From Myxococcus fulvus (GTDB taxonomy: Bacteria > Myxococcota > Myxococcia > Myxococcales > Myxococcaceae), in NCBI RefSeq assembly GCF_900111765.1, contig NZ_FOIB01000006.1, positions 558,001-622,000 on the forward strand: a stretch of DNA of 64,000 nucleotides, in the 5' to 3' direction. The notes beneath the pieces are model-generated. The model had not been told where the DNA came from and did not search any database. It worked only from the letters and a program-made list of their open reading frames with translations. Positions 35,037 through 43,762 of the stretch are shown piece after piece. Both the position numbers and the translations under genes were made by a program. How positions within the stretch are numbered: position 1 is the stretch's first letter; every line of letters starts with the position of its first letter.

Positions 35037-38000
35037 TCAGTGCCCTCCTCGGGACTGCTCGCGCAGCACTCGCGCCGCCCAGGTGACGGCGTCCGCGGGC
35101 GGCCGCCCGCTCGCCAGGTGTTGGATGGGCGGCTGCATTCCTTCCAGGACCACCCGGCCCGGAGCGGGCGCGGGGGCCGTGCCCGCGCGCTGGGCCTGCT
35201 GCTCGGCGAGCTTCAGCGCGTCTCGCGCGGCCACCCGCTGGGCCACGTCCGCGAGCTGCTCCGGCGTGCCGTCCAGTCGCTCCACGCGCAGCAGCGCGGG
35301 CCTGGGGCCGTCATCGCGAGGGATGAGGACCAGCGCGTAGCCCTCCAACTGGGGGAGGACGTCCGACAGACCGAACGCCGTCAGCGTCACCACCGCGCGC
35401 CGGACGCGGGCCCCGACGGGGAGCGCCGTCCCGCTCGGCTCCCACGACGTCCTGCCATCCGGCTCCACGCGCTCCTCCAGGATGACGCAGCGGCCGAGCC
35501 CCTGGGGCAGCGAGCCCGTCACCGCGCTCACCGCGAAGGTGGACGCATCGGCCAGACCCTCGACCAACAGGCTGTGCGTCTCCACGCCGCGCTCGCGTCG
35601 GGTGAGCTGGTGCGCGAGCCACTCCACCTCGTCCCGCAGCTTCATCACCTTGGGGCGGCAGCGGCGCAGTCGCTCCTCGGGGGACACCGGCAGGGGCTGC
35701 GCGGCGTACGCCGGACGGGGCCGCAGTCCACCGCGTCCCTTGTTGTGCCAGCTGGAGTCGTACGCGCGGCGCTCCTCCTTGCCCGCGCGCTCCTCCGTCT
35801 CGAGGAAGTCGCGGTCCGCCAGCTCGTTCTCGCGGATGTCCAGCGCCTCGGCCGACAGCCGCTCCAGGCGCTCGCCCAGCTCCAGCGCCTCCGGGCGCGT
35901 CGATACGTCTCCTGCCTCCGCGCGCTTCGTCTCCGCCGCCAGCAGCGCGTCCAGCCGCGCGGTGACCTCCTCGAGCGCACGGAAGACCGCGGGCAGCGTC
36001 CACGTGCTCGCGGCCTGCTCGGGTGCCCACGCGGGCTCGCGCACGAGCAACTCCACCGACAGGCCCATGTCGTCACCCTGGCGATACAGCTCCACGCGGG
36101 CCAGGTCGTCGCCACCGCGCCGCACCAGGTGATGCGCCAGGGGCACGGTGAGGCGACGCTCCAACGCGCGCTTCAGGGGACGGGCGCCATAGCGCGGGTC
36201 ATAGGCCTGCTCCACGAGCAGGTCGAGCAGCGGGGACTCCACCTCCACCAGCACGTTGCCCCGGCGGATGCCCCGACGCGACAGCAGCGACTCCAGCGCG
36301 TGCTCCACGACGAGCCGCAGCGCCGCGGGCGTCAGCGAGCGGAAGGGCACCACGCGGTCCAGCCGGTTGAAGAACTCCGGACGGAAGAACGCGCGCACCG
36401 AGGAGAGGTAGTGCGCCTCCGCGCCCTCGGGGGCCCGGTGGAAGCCCGTGCGGGCGGCGGCCTCGCGCACGCCCAGGTTGGACGTGAGCACCACCACCGC
36501 CTGCCGTGCGTCCACGGTGCGTCCGGCGCCGTCCGTCAATCGCCCCTCGCCGAGGAACTGGAGCAGGGCATCGAACACGCGCGGGTGCGCCTTCTCCACC
36601 TCGTCGAAGAGCACCACGCAGAAGGGCTGGGTGCGCAGCGCCGTGGTCAGCTCGCCGTCCGGCGCACCGGGGCGTCCGAGCAGGCGGGTGATGCTGGACG
36701 CGGAGATGAACTCCGACATGTCGAAGCGCACCAGCCGCTCCTCGCTGCCGAAGAGGGTGCGCGCCAGCGCCTTGGCCGTCTCCGTCTTGCCCACGCCCGT
36801 GGGGCCCACGAAGAGGTACGTGGCCAGCGGCTTGTCCGGCGGCTGGAGCGAGCGCTGGAGCGTGAGGATGGCGTCCACCACGGCGCCCACGGCCTCGGGC
36901 TGACCCGCCACCTGCGAGGCCAGGGCCCGCTCCAGCGCCTCGCGGGAGCGGGGCGGCGCGCTGCCCAGCACGAAGTCCGGCAGGCCCGTCTGCTCGCGCA
37001 TCGCGGCGGTGACGTCGACCTCCGTGAAGCGCCGCACGTTCTCTTCCACCGTGCCCGGGCGCGCGAGCACCCGGCGCAACAGTCGCACCGCCTTGCCCGG
37101 GAAGGCCTCGTGCGCGACGAAGCGGTGCTGCAGGTCCAGCAGTGTCTCCAGCGCCAGCGGCGACAGTCGCACCGCGGGCCCACCGTCGCCCGAGCCCTCC
37201 AGCTCGCGCAGCGTGCCCAGCAGGGCGGGCAGCGTCGTGCGGGGCTCCAGCGCGGGCACGTGCACCACGCGGAAGAGCGAGGCGAGCGTGGGGGCCTCCT
37301 CGCGCACGCGCTCGAAGCGCTCCGGCGTGGACTCGGCCAGCACCGTCAGCTCGCCGCGCGCCAGGTGCGGCTCCAGGAACTGCGCCACGTTGGTGCGCTC
37401 GTTCGCGGTGCGGCCCGCGTAGACGAGCGACGCCAGGTCGTCGACGTAGAGCAGGTCTCCGACCTCCACCAGCTCCTTCACCACGCCTCGGGCGCGCGCC
37501 TCCCACTGGCCCACGTAGCTCATGCCCGCGATGAACTGGTTGCCGTCCACGCGCCACACGTCCCGGCGCTGTCCGGCGGCGTCCTGACGGACGGTGAGCC
37601 TGCGCACCACCTCGTGCACCAGCGCCGTCTTGCCCGAGCCCGGCGGGCCCACCAGGACGATGGCCGCGCCCTCGCGGCCCTCCAGTGCGTCCACCACCTC
37701 GCGCACCAGCGACTCTCGGCCGTAGCAATGCTCCAGCCCGTCGTCGCGCGCGGCGTGGCTCAGGTTGCGCGCCACCTCGCGCAGCTCCGTGAGCGTCAGG
37801 CGCCTGCGGTTGCGCCGCTTCTCGCGCTGCTCCGGTGTCTCGGGCGGCGTCGCGGTCTGCTTCGACTCCGACGCGGACGCGCGGCGACGACGGGGCGGCT
37901 TGGGAGGACGGGGCGGCGTGCGCGGGAGGATGGAGGGCGCGTAGGCATCCACCTCCAGCAGCTCCAGCCGCTCGCGGCCCTGGGCCCAGCGCGAGTCCAG

Positions 38001-38435
38001 GTTCTTCAGCCCGTGCTCCAGGCACCACGCGCCCAGCCTGCGCCCCAGCGCCTTGGGCAGGTCCTCGGGCTGGGCGATGGCGAAGCGGGCCTCCGGCATG
38101 CGCGTGGGCGTCACCACCCAGAAGTCATCGCGGGGCCACTTCTCCAGCAGCACCGCCATGCGCCCCTCGAGCGCGATGCGCAGGCCCTTCTCGCGGTCCC
38201 TCGCCTCGGTGTCCACCTTCACGTGCTTGAGCGACAGGTGCGGGGGCAACTGGTAGCTGGCCACGCGCGACGGGTGCTCCTTCTCGAAGCGCTCCATGAT
38301 GGCGAGCGCCAGGTCGTCGCGCAGCGCGGACAGGCTGGGGCCCACGCGGTGCAGGGCCGGCCAGAAGGCGGGGACCCAGGCCTCGACGAGGCGGCCGCCC
38401 ATGGGGGCGTAGACGAGGGGCAGTTTGAGATCCAT
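35037..38435 (-). CDS. ClpA/ClpC-like double AAA+ ATPase, second paralogue, with C-terminal extension
   Basis: This 1132-residue protein has a private N-domain (MDLKLPLVYAPMGGRLVEAW) and a Pro/Arg linker. AAA module 1 has Walker A GPPGSGKT (about 265), Walker B LLYVDDLASL with Asp for the catalytic Glu (about 330), and a pore tyrosine in AGMSYVGQWEAR. Module 2 is complete (GPTGVGKTE about 545, VVLFDEVEKAH about 608, LTSNLG, FRPEFFNRLD, RYGARPLKRALE), but the GYVGY pore segment is missing between RLLG and GELTTAL. RTGFHR replaces the ClpP loop. About 360 residues follow the sensor-2 subdomain: coiled-coil (LGERLERLSAEALDIRENE) and a beta-rich end. It lies 3 bases behind the third paralogue. 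Confidence 0.88.
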   Translation of the reverse strand: MDLKLPLVYAPMGGRLVEAWVPAFWPALHRVGPSLSALRDDLALAIMERFEKEHPSRVASYQLPPHLSLKHVKVDTEARDREKGLRIALEGRMAVLLEKWPRDDFWVVTPTRMPEARFAIAQPEDLPKALGRRLGAWCLEHGLKNLDSRWAQGRERLELLEVDAYAPSILPRTPPRPPKPPRRRRASASESKQTATPPETPEQREKRRNRRRLTLTELREVARNLSHAARDDGLEHCYGRESLVREVVDALEGREGAAIVLVGPPGSGKTALVHEVVRRLTVRQDAAGQRRDVWRVDGNQFIAGMSYVGQWEARARGVVKELVEVGDLLYVDDLASLVYAGRTANERTNVAQFLEPHLARGELTVLAESTPERFERVREEAPTLASLFRVVHVPALEPRTTLPALLGTLRELEGSGDGGPAVRLSPLALETLLDLQHRFVAHEAFPGKAVRLLRRVLARPGTVEENVRRFTEVDVTAAMREQTGLPDFVLGSAPPRSREALERALASQVAGQPEAVGAVVDAILTLQRSLQPPDKPLATYLFVGPTGVGKTETAKALARTLFGSEERLVRFDMSEFISASSITRLLGRPGAPDGELTTALRTQPFCVVLFDEVEKAHPRVFDALLQFLGEGRLTDGAGRTVDARQAVVVLTSNLGVREAAARTGFHRAPEGAEAHYLSSVRAFFRPEFFNRLDRVVPFRSLTPAALRLVVEHALESLLSRRGIRRGNVLVEVESPLLDLLVEQAYDPRYGARPLKRALERRLTVPLAHHLVRRGGDDLARVELYRQGDDMGLSVELLVREPAWAPEQAASTWTLPAVFRALEEVTARLDALLAAETKRAEAGDVSTRPEALELGERLERLSAEALDIRENELADRDFLETEERAGKEERRAYDSSWHNKGRGGLRPRPAYAAQPLPVSPEERLRRCRPKVMKLRDEVEWLAHQLTRRERGVETHSLLVEGLADASTFAVSAVTGSLPQGLGRCVILEERVEPDGRTSWEPSGTALPVGARVRRAVVTLTAFGLSDVLPQLEGYALVLIPRDDGPRPALLRVERLDGTPEQLADVAQRVAARDALKLAEQQAQRAGTAPAPAPGRVVLEGMQPPIQHLASGRPPADAVTWAARVLREQSRGGH

Positions 38436-38438
38436 GGG

Positions 38439-41400
38439 TCAGTCCTCCTCCGTCTCGCCGAACACGCGCCAGTTCATCCACGGCTCCTGCAGCGACTCCA
38501 TGTCCAACACCCCGCCCGCGTAGCGCACGCGTGCGCCGGTGCGCAGGTCCTCCACGGAGCCGCCCGACGTCTCCGTCGAGCCGGGGCGAATCCTCCGGAC
38601 CTCCTCCTTCGGCAGCAGCTTCTCGAGCTTCTCCCACTCCGGTAGCACGTCCCGGCTGCGCGGGTTCGACGTGAAGAGCACGCGGACCAGCGCCGCCTGG
38701 CTCCCCTCCACGAAGCGGTGCACGCCATGCTCGGCGGAGAGCAGCAGGGGGCGCGTCTCCCCCGTCACCTCGATGGCGTAGGCCATGGGCGTCGTCTTCA
38801 GCTTCGTCAGGTCGTCGTGCTTCTCGTAGCTCCACGTCGGAGGCGGTGGCTTGCGGGGCGCCTTCTCTCCCTCCGGCTTCTGGTAGGGCCACAGGAGCAC
38901 GCGCTGGAACGTGAGCTGCTTGCTGTTGCACCAGCGCTCGTAGGAGGCCGCGAGGAAGCACAGCCGGGCCCAGGCTCCACGGCTGGGGACCAGGACGAGG
39001 GAGACGCTGCGCGAGTACTGATAGAGGCTCCCGTACAGCCGCTCCCTCAAGGGACGGAACGTGGCGCGCAGCGAGGTGACGTCGCGCGCGAGCGACTCCG
39101 CCTGCCCCACCGAGCGCGACAGGTGCGCCTCGAAGAGCAGGTCCTCGATGGCCTCCGTCTGCTGGGCGCACTCGCGGAAGGCCTTGTCCAGCTCACGCGC
39201 CTCGCCGGACTTGCGTGAGGACTCCTCCGCCAGCGCGCGCTCCTCCCAGTACGACGTCTGTCGGGACATCTTGTCGAAGACAGCCAGCTCCTGGCGCAGC
39301 GCGCGCATGGGCGGAGAGCGGCCCCAGCGCTGCACCTCCGCGCGCAAGGTGGCGGCCTCCTCCAGCACCTGCTCGATGGCCTGTCGACCCACGCCCTCGG
39401 CCGCGCCACCCACCGCCTCCGCGCGCAAGCTCAGGCCACTGTCGCCACCTTCCACGTGCAGCGTCACCGGTCCGCTCGTCGGGTGCTCCGCGAGCCAGGC
39501 CGCCACCGGCACCACCAGCTCCCGCTCCAGGGCCCGCTTGAGGGGGCGCGCGCCATAGCGCGGGTCGAAGCCACGCGCGGCGAGCCAGTCCAGCGCGGAC
39601 TCGGAGACCTCCAGGCTCGCGTCGTGGCGGGACAGGCCGGAGCGGCGTCGCACGGCGTCCACCTCGCGCACCACCAGCCGACGCAGCAGCTCCGCGGAGA
39701 GGGGCGAGAAGACGATGGTGTCATCCAGGCGGTTGAACATCTCCGGCCGGAAGAAGCGCTGCACCTCCGCCAGGTAGTGCGTGCGCAGGGCGGCCACGTC
39801 GGGGACACCGCCCAGCGAGTCGAAGCCCACACGCGCGCGCCACGTGTCCGCGCCCAGGTTGCTGGTGAGCACGAGCACCGCGTTGCGGAAGTCGGTGAAG
39901 CGCCCCGACGCGTCGGTGAGCCGGCCTTCGCCCAGCACGCCCAGCAGCGCGTCGTGCACGGCGGGGTGGGCCTTCTCCACCTCGTCCAGCAGCACCACGC
40001 AGAAGGGCTGACGGCGCACGGCCGCGGAGAGGTGGCCTGGTGTCTGGCCGTCACCCAACAGGCGCAAAAGCGCGTCCGGGCCGGCGTACTCGCCCATGTC
40101 CAGGCGCACCATGCGCTCGCGCGAGCCGAACAGCAGCTCCGCCAGGGCCTTGGACAGCTCCGTCTTGCCCACGCCCGTGGGGCCCACGAACAGGAGCACG
40201 CCCAGCGGCCTGCGCGTGTCCGCGAGCCCCGCCTTCAGCACGGACACGACGTTGGCGACGCGCTCCACCGCCGTCGGCTGTCCCAGCACCCGCGTGGAGA
40301 GGAACGCGCGCACCTGCTCGGCCTCCAGCGGCACGTCGTCGCGAAGCAGGGACTCGGGGATGCCGGACTCGGAGGCGAACTGGCGGACGGCGTCCAGGCG
40401 CGTGACGTGGGCCTGGGCCGCGTGGGTGCAGGTGGCGAGCAGCCGCCGCAGGAAGGCCACCGCGTTGCCCACCTGCGCGCCGTACGGCAGGAAGCGTCGG
40501 CACAGGAAGCGGCACTCCTCCAGGGCCTCCGGCTGCACGTCCAGCGACGTGGCGCCCACGGTGTCCTGGGCCACGCGCGTCAGGATGCGGGAGAGCGACT
40601 CCAGCGCGGGCTCCTCCACGCGCACCACGGAGAACAGCCGGGCGAAGCTGGCGTTGCGGCGCTCCACCTGGGCCCACGTCTCCGCCGTGGCCTCGGCCAC
40701 CACGGACACCTCGCGGGTGGAGAGCAGCGGCAGGAGCAGCTGCGCCACGTTCTGGTCGCTGTGCGCGCTCTTGCCCGCGTCGAGCAGGTCGACGGCGTGG
40801 CCCAGCGCGAGGATGGCGCGGGCCTCGGAGGCCTCGCGGTAGGACTGGAGCACCTGCTGCTGCCAGCCGCCCCACATGCCCTCGCCCGCGATGAGGCGGC
40901 TGCCGTCCAGGAAGAAGAAGGGCCGCGCGCGCTCGTCATCCGTGGCGGTGGGCGCGCGCAGCGCCTCGGCGAGCGCGTGGAGCAGGGCGGACTTGCCCAC
41001 GCCCGAGGGGCCCACCAGCACCACGGCCTCCGCGTCCTTCGCGGCCAGTCGGGCGCGCAGCAGGGACACCAGCGCGTCCTGCTCGTAGGCGGGGTCCAGC
41101 TGTCCGTCCTCCGCGAGCTTGTGCCAGGGCACCCCGATGCGGTCCAGCATGGGCGTGGGGGGCGGCCTGGCGGCCTTGTCACCCGGCTCATGGCGCCGCT
41201 TGCGCTTCCGGGGCTCCCACGTGTCGTCGTCGAGGACCTCCTCTTCGTCCTCGTCGTCCAGCGGCCCGGTGACGCGAGGCTCGTCGGACGCGTCCGGTGC
41301 ATCGGGGGGACGCGGTGGTGGGCGGATGTCCAGGTGGAGCTGCCGCGGCGTCAGGGCCGACAGCCGCGTGGGCGTGGCCTCCACCTCCACGTCGATCAAC

Positions 41401-41852
41401 GCCTCGCCGCCATCCGCGCGCAGGGCCAGGAGGCGCGCGTCGCTGAGCCCCTCCAGCCGCTCGCGCAGCCGCTCCGGGGCATCTTCGGGGAGTGACTTGC
41501 CCTGGAACCACAGCTGCGTCTCCAGGCGCGGCGTGTTCAGCCCCAGGTAGGACTGGTGCGTGGGCGCGCAGACGCCGAAGAGCGACAGCGGGGCGACGGA
41601 GTTCTCCTCCTCGCCCCAGACGGGGAGGGCCCGCAGCTCCAAGGCATGCGGGGTGCCGCCCGTGGCCGAGATGAACTCCGGCACGCGGCGGGGATGGATG
41701 CGGGTCAGCTGGTCGTCGAGCGCCAGCGTGAGCTCCTCGGTGGCCTTCTCCAGGGAGTCCGCGTGCACCGCGAGGTGGGGAAGTGACAGCGGCGTGAGCG
41801 TCACCCGGCCGCTGGCGTGGCGCTGCACCCAGCACTGGAAGCGAAAGTTCAT
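38439..41852 (-). CDS. ClpA/ClpC-like double AAA+ ATPase fused to a release-factor-like domain
   Basis: The 1137-residue protein has a private N-domain (MNFRFQCWVQRHASGRVTL) and an acidic linker (DDEDEEEVLDDD). AAA module 1 has Walker A GPSGVGKS (about 284), no recognisable Walker B acid pair (AILALGHAVDLL), and Trp in the pore loop (GMWGGWQQQ). Module 2 is intact (GPTGVGKTE about 559, VVLLDEVEKAH about 620, LTSNLG, FRPEMFNRLD, RYGARPLKRALE) but lacks the GYVGY pore segment; ARVGFDS sits at the ClpP-loop position. Residues about 850-1060 resemble the coiled-coil and PCRF part of RF2 (QTSYWEERALAEE, FLAASYERWC, YAIEVTG, EHGVHRFV); no GGQ follows. It is the first gene of the array. Confidence 0.87.
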   Translation of the reverse strand: MNFRFQCWVQRHASGRVTLTPLSLPHLAVHADSLEKATEELTLALDDQLTRIHPRRVPEFISATGGTPHALELRALPVWGEEENSVAPLSLFGVCAPTHQSYLGLNTPRLETQLWFQGKSLPEDAPERLRERLEGLSDARLLALRADGGEALIDVEVEATPTRLSALTPRQLHLDIRPPPRPPDAPDASDEPRVTGPLDDEDEEEVLDDDTWEPRKRKRRHEPGDKAARPPPTPMLDRIGVPWHKLAEDGQLDPAYEQDALVSLLRARLAAKDAEAVVLVGPSGVGKSALLHALAEALRAPTATDDERARPFFFLDGSRLIAGEGMWGGWQQQVLQSYREASEARAILALGHAVDLLDAGKSAHSDQNVAQLLLPLLSTREVSVVAEATAETWAQVERRNASFARLFSVVRVEEPALESLSRILTRVAQDTVGATSLDVQPEALEECRFLCRRFLPYGAQVGNAVAFLRRLLATCTHAAQAHVTRLDAVRQFASESGIPESLLRDDVPLEAEQVRAFLSTRVLGQPTAVERVANVVSVLKAGLADTRRPLGVLLFVGPTGVGKTELSKALAELLFGSRERMVRLDMGEYAGPDALLRLLGDGQTPGHLSAAVRRQPFCVVLLDEVEKAHPAVHDALLGVLGEGRLTDASGRFTDFRNAVLVLTSNLGADTWRARVGFDSLGGVPDVAALRTHYLAEVQRFFRPEMFNRLDDTIVFSPLSAELLRRLVVREVDAVRRRSGLSRHDASLEVSESALDWLAARGFDPRYGARPLKRALERELVVPVAAWLAEHPTSGPVTLHVEGGDSGLSLRAEAVGGAAEGVGRQAIEQVLEEAATLRAEVQRWGRSPPMRALRQELAVFDKMSRQTSYWEERALAEESSRKSGEARELDKAFRECAQQTEAIEDLLFEAHLSRSVGQAESLARDVTSLRATFRPLRERLYGSLYQYSRSVSLVLVPSRGAWARLCFLAASYERWCNSKQLTFQRVLLWPYQKPEGEKAPRKPPPPTWSYEKHDDLTKLKTTPMAYAIEVTGETRPLLLSAEHGVHRFVEGSQAALVRVLFTSNPRSRDVLPEWEKLEKLLPKEEVRRIRPGSTETSGGSVEDLRTGARVRYAGGVLDMESLQEPWMNWRVFGETEED

Positions 41853-41991
41853 GGAGTGTGTTCACGCTAACATGGGGCGGCGCAGTGACGGTGCGGCGCT
41901 CGCGTGGCTGACGCGGCCCGTCGGCGCGTGGGGGCTGGACAGTCGACGCGCTTCGGCGGGACGCTGGGCCTCACCACGAGAGGTGCGAGCG
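41853..41991. promoter_or_regulatory. Divergent upstream region of the AAA+ operon and the aminotransferase
   Basis: The 139 bases between the divergent starts must contain the promoter of the AAA+ array (minus) and of the aminotransferase gene (plus; AGAGG site at about 41981). I found no convincing sigma-70 or sigma-54 pair and no strong palindrome here. Confidence 0.4.
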
Positions 41992-43749
41992 ATGCACGAC
42001 GCGCGTACACGGCTGGTCGAGTCGATTCGAAGCGCCATCCTGGGGGAGGGGCGGGTGCTCGACGGACCCTTCGGAGCCCGTCGCCTCACGTACGCGGACC
42101 ACGCCGCGTCCGGTCGCTCCCTGGGTTTCATCGAGGACTTCATCCGGGAGCACGTCCTCCCGTTCTACGCCAACACCCACTCCGAGACGTCCGGCACCGG
42201 CGCCCAGACGACGCGCTTTCGCGAGGACGCGCGCGACATCATCCATGCAGCCGTGGGCGGAGGGCCCGAGGACATCGTGCTCTTCTGTGGCTCGGGCGCC
42301 ACGGCCGCCGTCTGCAAGCTCATCGACATCCTCAACCTGCGCATCCCCGCGGACCTGGACGCGCGCTACGACTTGCGCTCGCGCATCCCCGCCGCCGAGC
42401 GTCCCGTGGTGTTCGTGGGGCCCTACGAGCACCACAGCAACGACCTGCCCTGGCGCGAGTCCATCGCGGACGTCGTCACCATCGACGAGGACGCGGACGG
42501 GCGCATCGACCCGGCCCACCTGGAGCGGGAGCTCGTGCGGTACCGGGAGCGTCCGCTGCGCATCGGCAGCTTCTCCGCCGCGAGCAACGTCACCGGCATC
42601 CTGAGTGATTTGGAGGGAATCGGCGCGCTCTTGCGTCGTCACGGCGCGCTCGCGTTCTGGGACTTCGCCGCGGCGGGGCCCTACGTCCACGTGGAGATGA
42701 ATGGCCGGGAGGGCTCCTCCGAGCGTCCCCGCGTGGAGAAGGACGCGGCGTTCCTGTCACCGCACAAGTTCATCGGCGGGCCGGGCACGACAGGGGTGCT
42801 CGTCGTCAAGCGCAGGCTGCTGGGCAACCGCATCCCCACCGTGCCGGGGGGAGGCACGGTGTCCTATGTGAGCGGCAGCGAGCACGTCTACCAGCAAGAC
42901 CCCGTGCATCGCGAAGAGGGCGGCACGCCCGCCATCGTGGACTCGATTCGCGCCGGGCTGGTGTTCCGGCTCCGCGAGTCCGTGGGCGTGGAGCACATCG
43001 ACGCCCTGGAGAAGGACTTCGTCCGGAGGGCCCTCGCGCGCTGGGGCGCGAACCCCGCGCTGCGAATCCTGGGCAACCCCGCGCTGCCCCGGCTCCCCAT
43101 CGTGAGCTTCCTCGTCCGCCACGGTGACGCGTACCTCCACCACAACTTCGTGGTCGCCCTGCTCAACGACTTGTTCGGCATCCAGGCGCGGGGAGGGTGC
43201 TCCTGCGCGGGCCCCTACGGCCATCGCCTGTTGAGCATCGACCCCGTCACCAGCCACCGCTTCCAGGACGTCATCCTGAGCGGCACGGACGGAGTGAAGC
43301 CCGGCTGGGTGCGCCTGGGCTTCAACTACTTCCTGTCGGAGACGACGTTCGGCTTCCTGTTGGACGCGGTGGACTTCGTCGCCGCCGAGGGCTGGAAGCT
43401 GCTGCCGCGCTACGTGTTGGAGCCCGCCACCGGACAGTGGCGCTACCGGGGACATCAGCGGGCGCTGCGACGACTGGATGCGCTGTCCTATGCGCGCGGC
43501 GACGCCGAGGCGCCCGCTCCCGGGCGCTCCGTGCCCGAGTCGGAGCTGACCAGCTATGTCGCCCGCGCGCACCAGGCCGTGGAGGAGGCGCTGCGAGACT
43601 ACGCGCGCCTGAAGACGGACGACGCGCCGCTCCGCGTGGAGGCCGAGCGGCTGCGGTGGTTCCCGCTCCCCGGCGAGGTGCTCGAGGTGCTGACCCGCGA
43701 GCACTCCGCCGGCGAGAAGGGGACGCCCTTCAGGCTCCAGGGAACCTGA
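41992..43749 (+). CDS. PLP-dependent class V aminotransferase / cysteine-desulfurase-like protein
   Basis: The 585-residue cytosolic protein has the SufS/CsdA-like fold: TYADHAASGRSL at the N-terminus, NTHSETSGTGAQTT, GSGATAAV, SFSAASNVTGI, WDFAAAGPYVHV (cofactor Asp) and SPHKFIGGPGTTG, with the PLP lysine at about residue 258. A Cys-rich GGCSCAGPYGHR segment (about 403) aligns with the region of the desulfurase catalytic cysteine. It is longer than SufS (about 400) owing to insertions and a helical C-terminal tail of about 100 residues. The substrate is not known; it may be a desulfurase-like or a lyase/aminotransferase variant. ATG 41992 is chosen over the long upstream frame, which runs through the divergent AAA+ gene. 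Confidence 0.87.
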   Translation: MHDARTRLVESIRSAILGEGRVLDGPFGARRLTYADHAASGRSLGFIEDFIREHVLPFYANTHSETSGTGAQTTRFREDARDIIHAAVGGGPEDIVLFCGSGATAAVCKLIDILNLRIPADLDARYDLRSRIPAAERPVVFVGPYEHHSNDLPWRESIADVVTIDEDADGRIDPAHLERELVRYRERPLRIGSFSAASNVTGILSDLEGIGALLRRHGALAFWDFAAAGPYVHVEMNGREGSSERPRVEKDAAFLSPHKFIGGPGTTGVLVVKRRLLGNRIPTVPGGGTVSYVSGSEHVYQQDPVHREEGGTPAIVDSIRAGLVFRLRESVGVEHIDALEKDFVRRALARWGANPALRILGNPALPRLPIVSFLVRHGDAYLHHNFVVALLNDLFGIQARGGCSCAGPYGHRLLSIDPVTSHRFQDVILSGTDGVKPGWVRLGFNYFLSETTFGFLLDAVDFVAAEGWKLLPRYVLEPATGQWRYRGHQRALRRLDALSYARGDAEAPAPGRSVPESELTSYVARAHQAVEEALRDYARLKTDDAPLRVEAERLRWFPLPGEVLEVLTREHSAGEKGTPFRLQGT

Positions 43750-43762
43750 AGGACGCCGGGGC

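Noticed and set aside
35034..38645. 1203-codon plus-strand frame opposite the second ATPase
   Set aside because: It is antisense to a gene with complete AAA+ motifs. The translated sequence has the typical His/Gln/Arg bias of a shadow frame.
32723..41852. The AAA+ array as a type VI secretion ClpV or general ClpB chaperone
   Set aside because: No other T6SS component is in the window, the Clp_N domain and the ClpB coiled-coil middle domain are absent, and the pore loops differ.
41560..41991. Upstream extension of the aminotransferase to 41560
   Set aside because: The extension runs through the divergent ATPase gene and its promoter region; the ATG at 41992 with AGAGG starts right at the conserved part.
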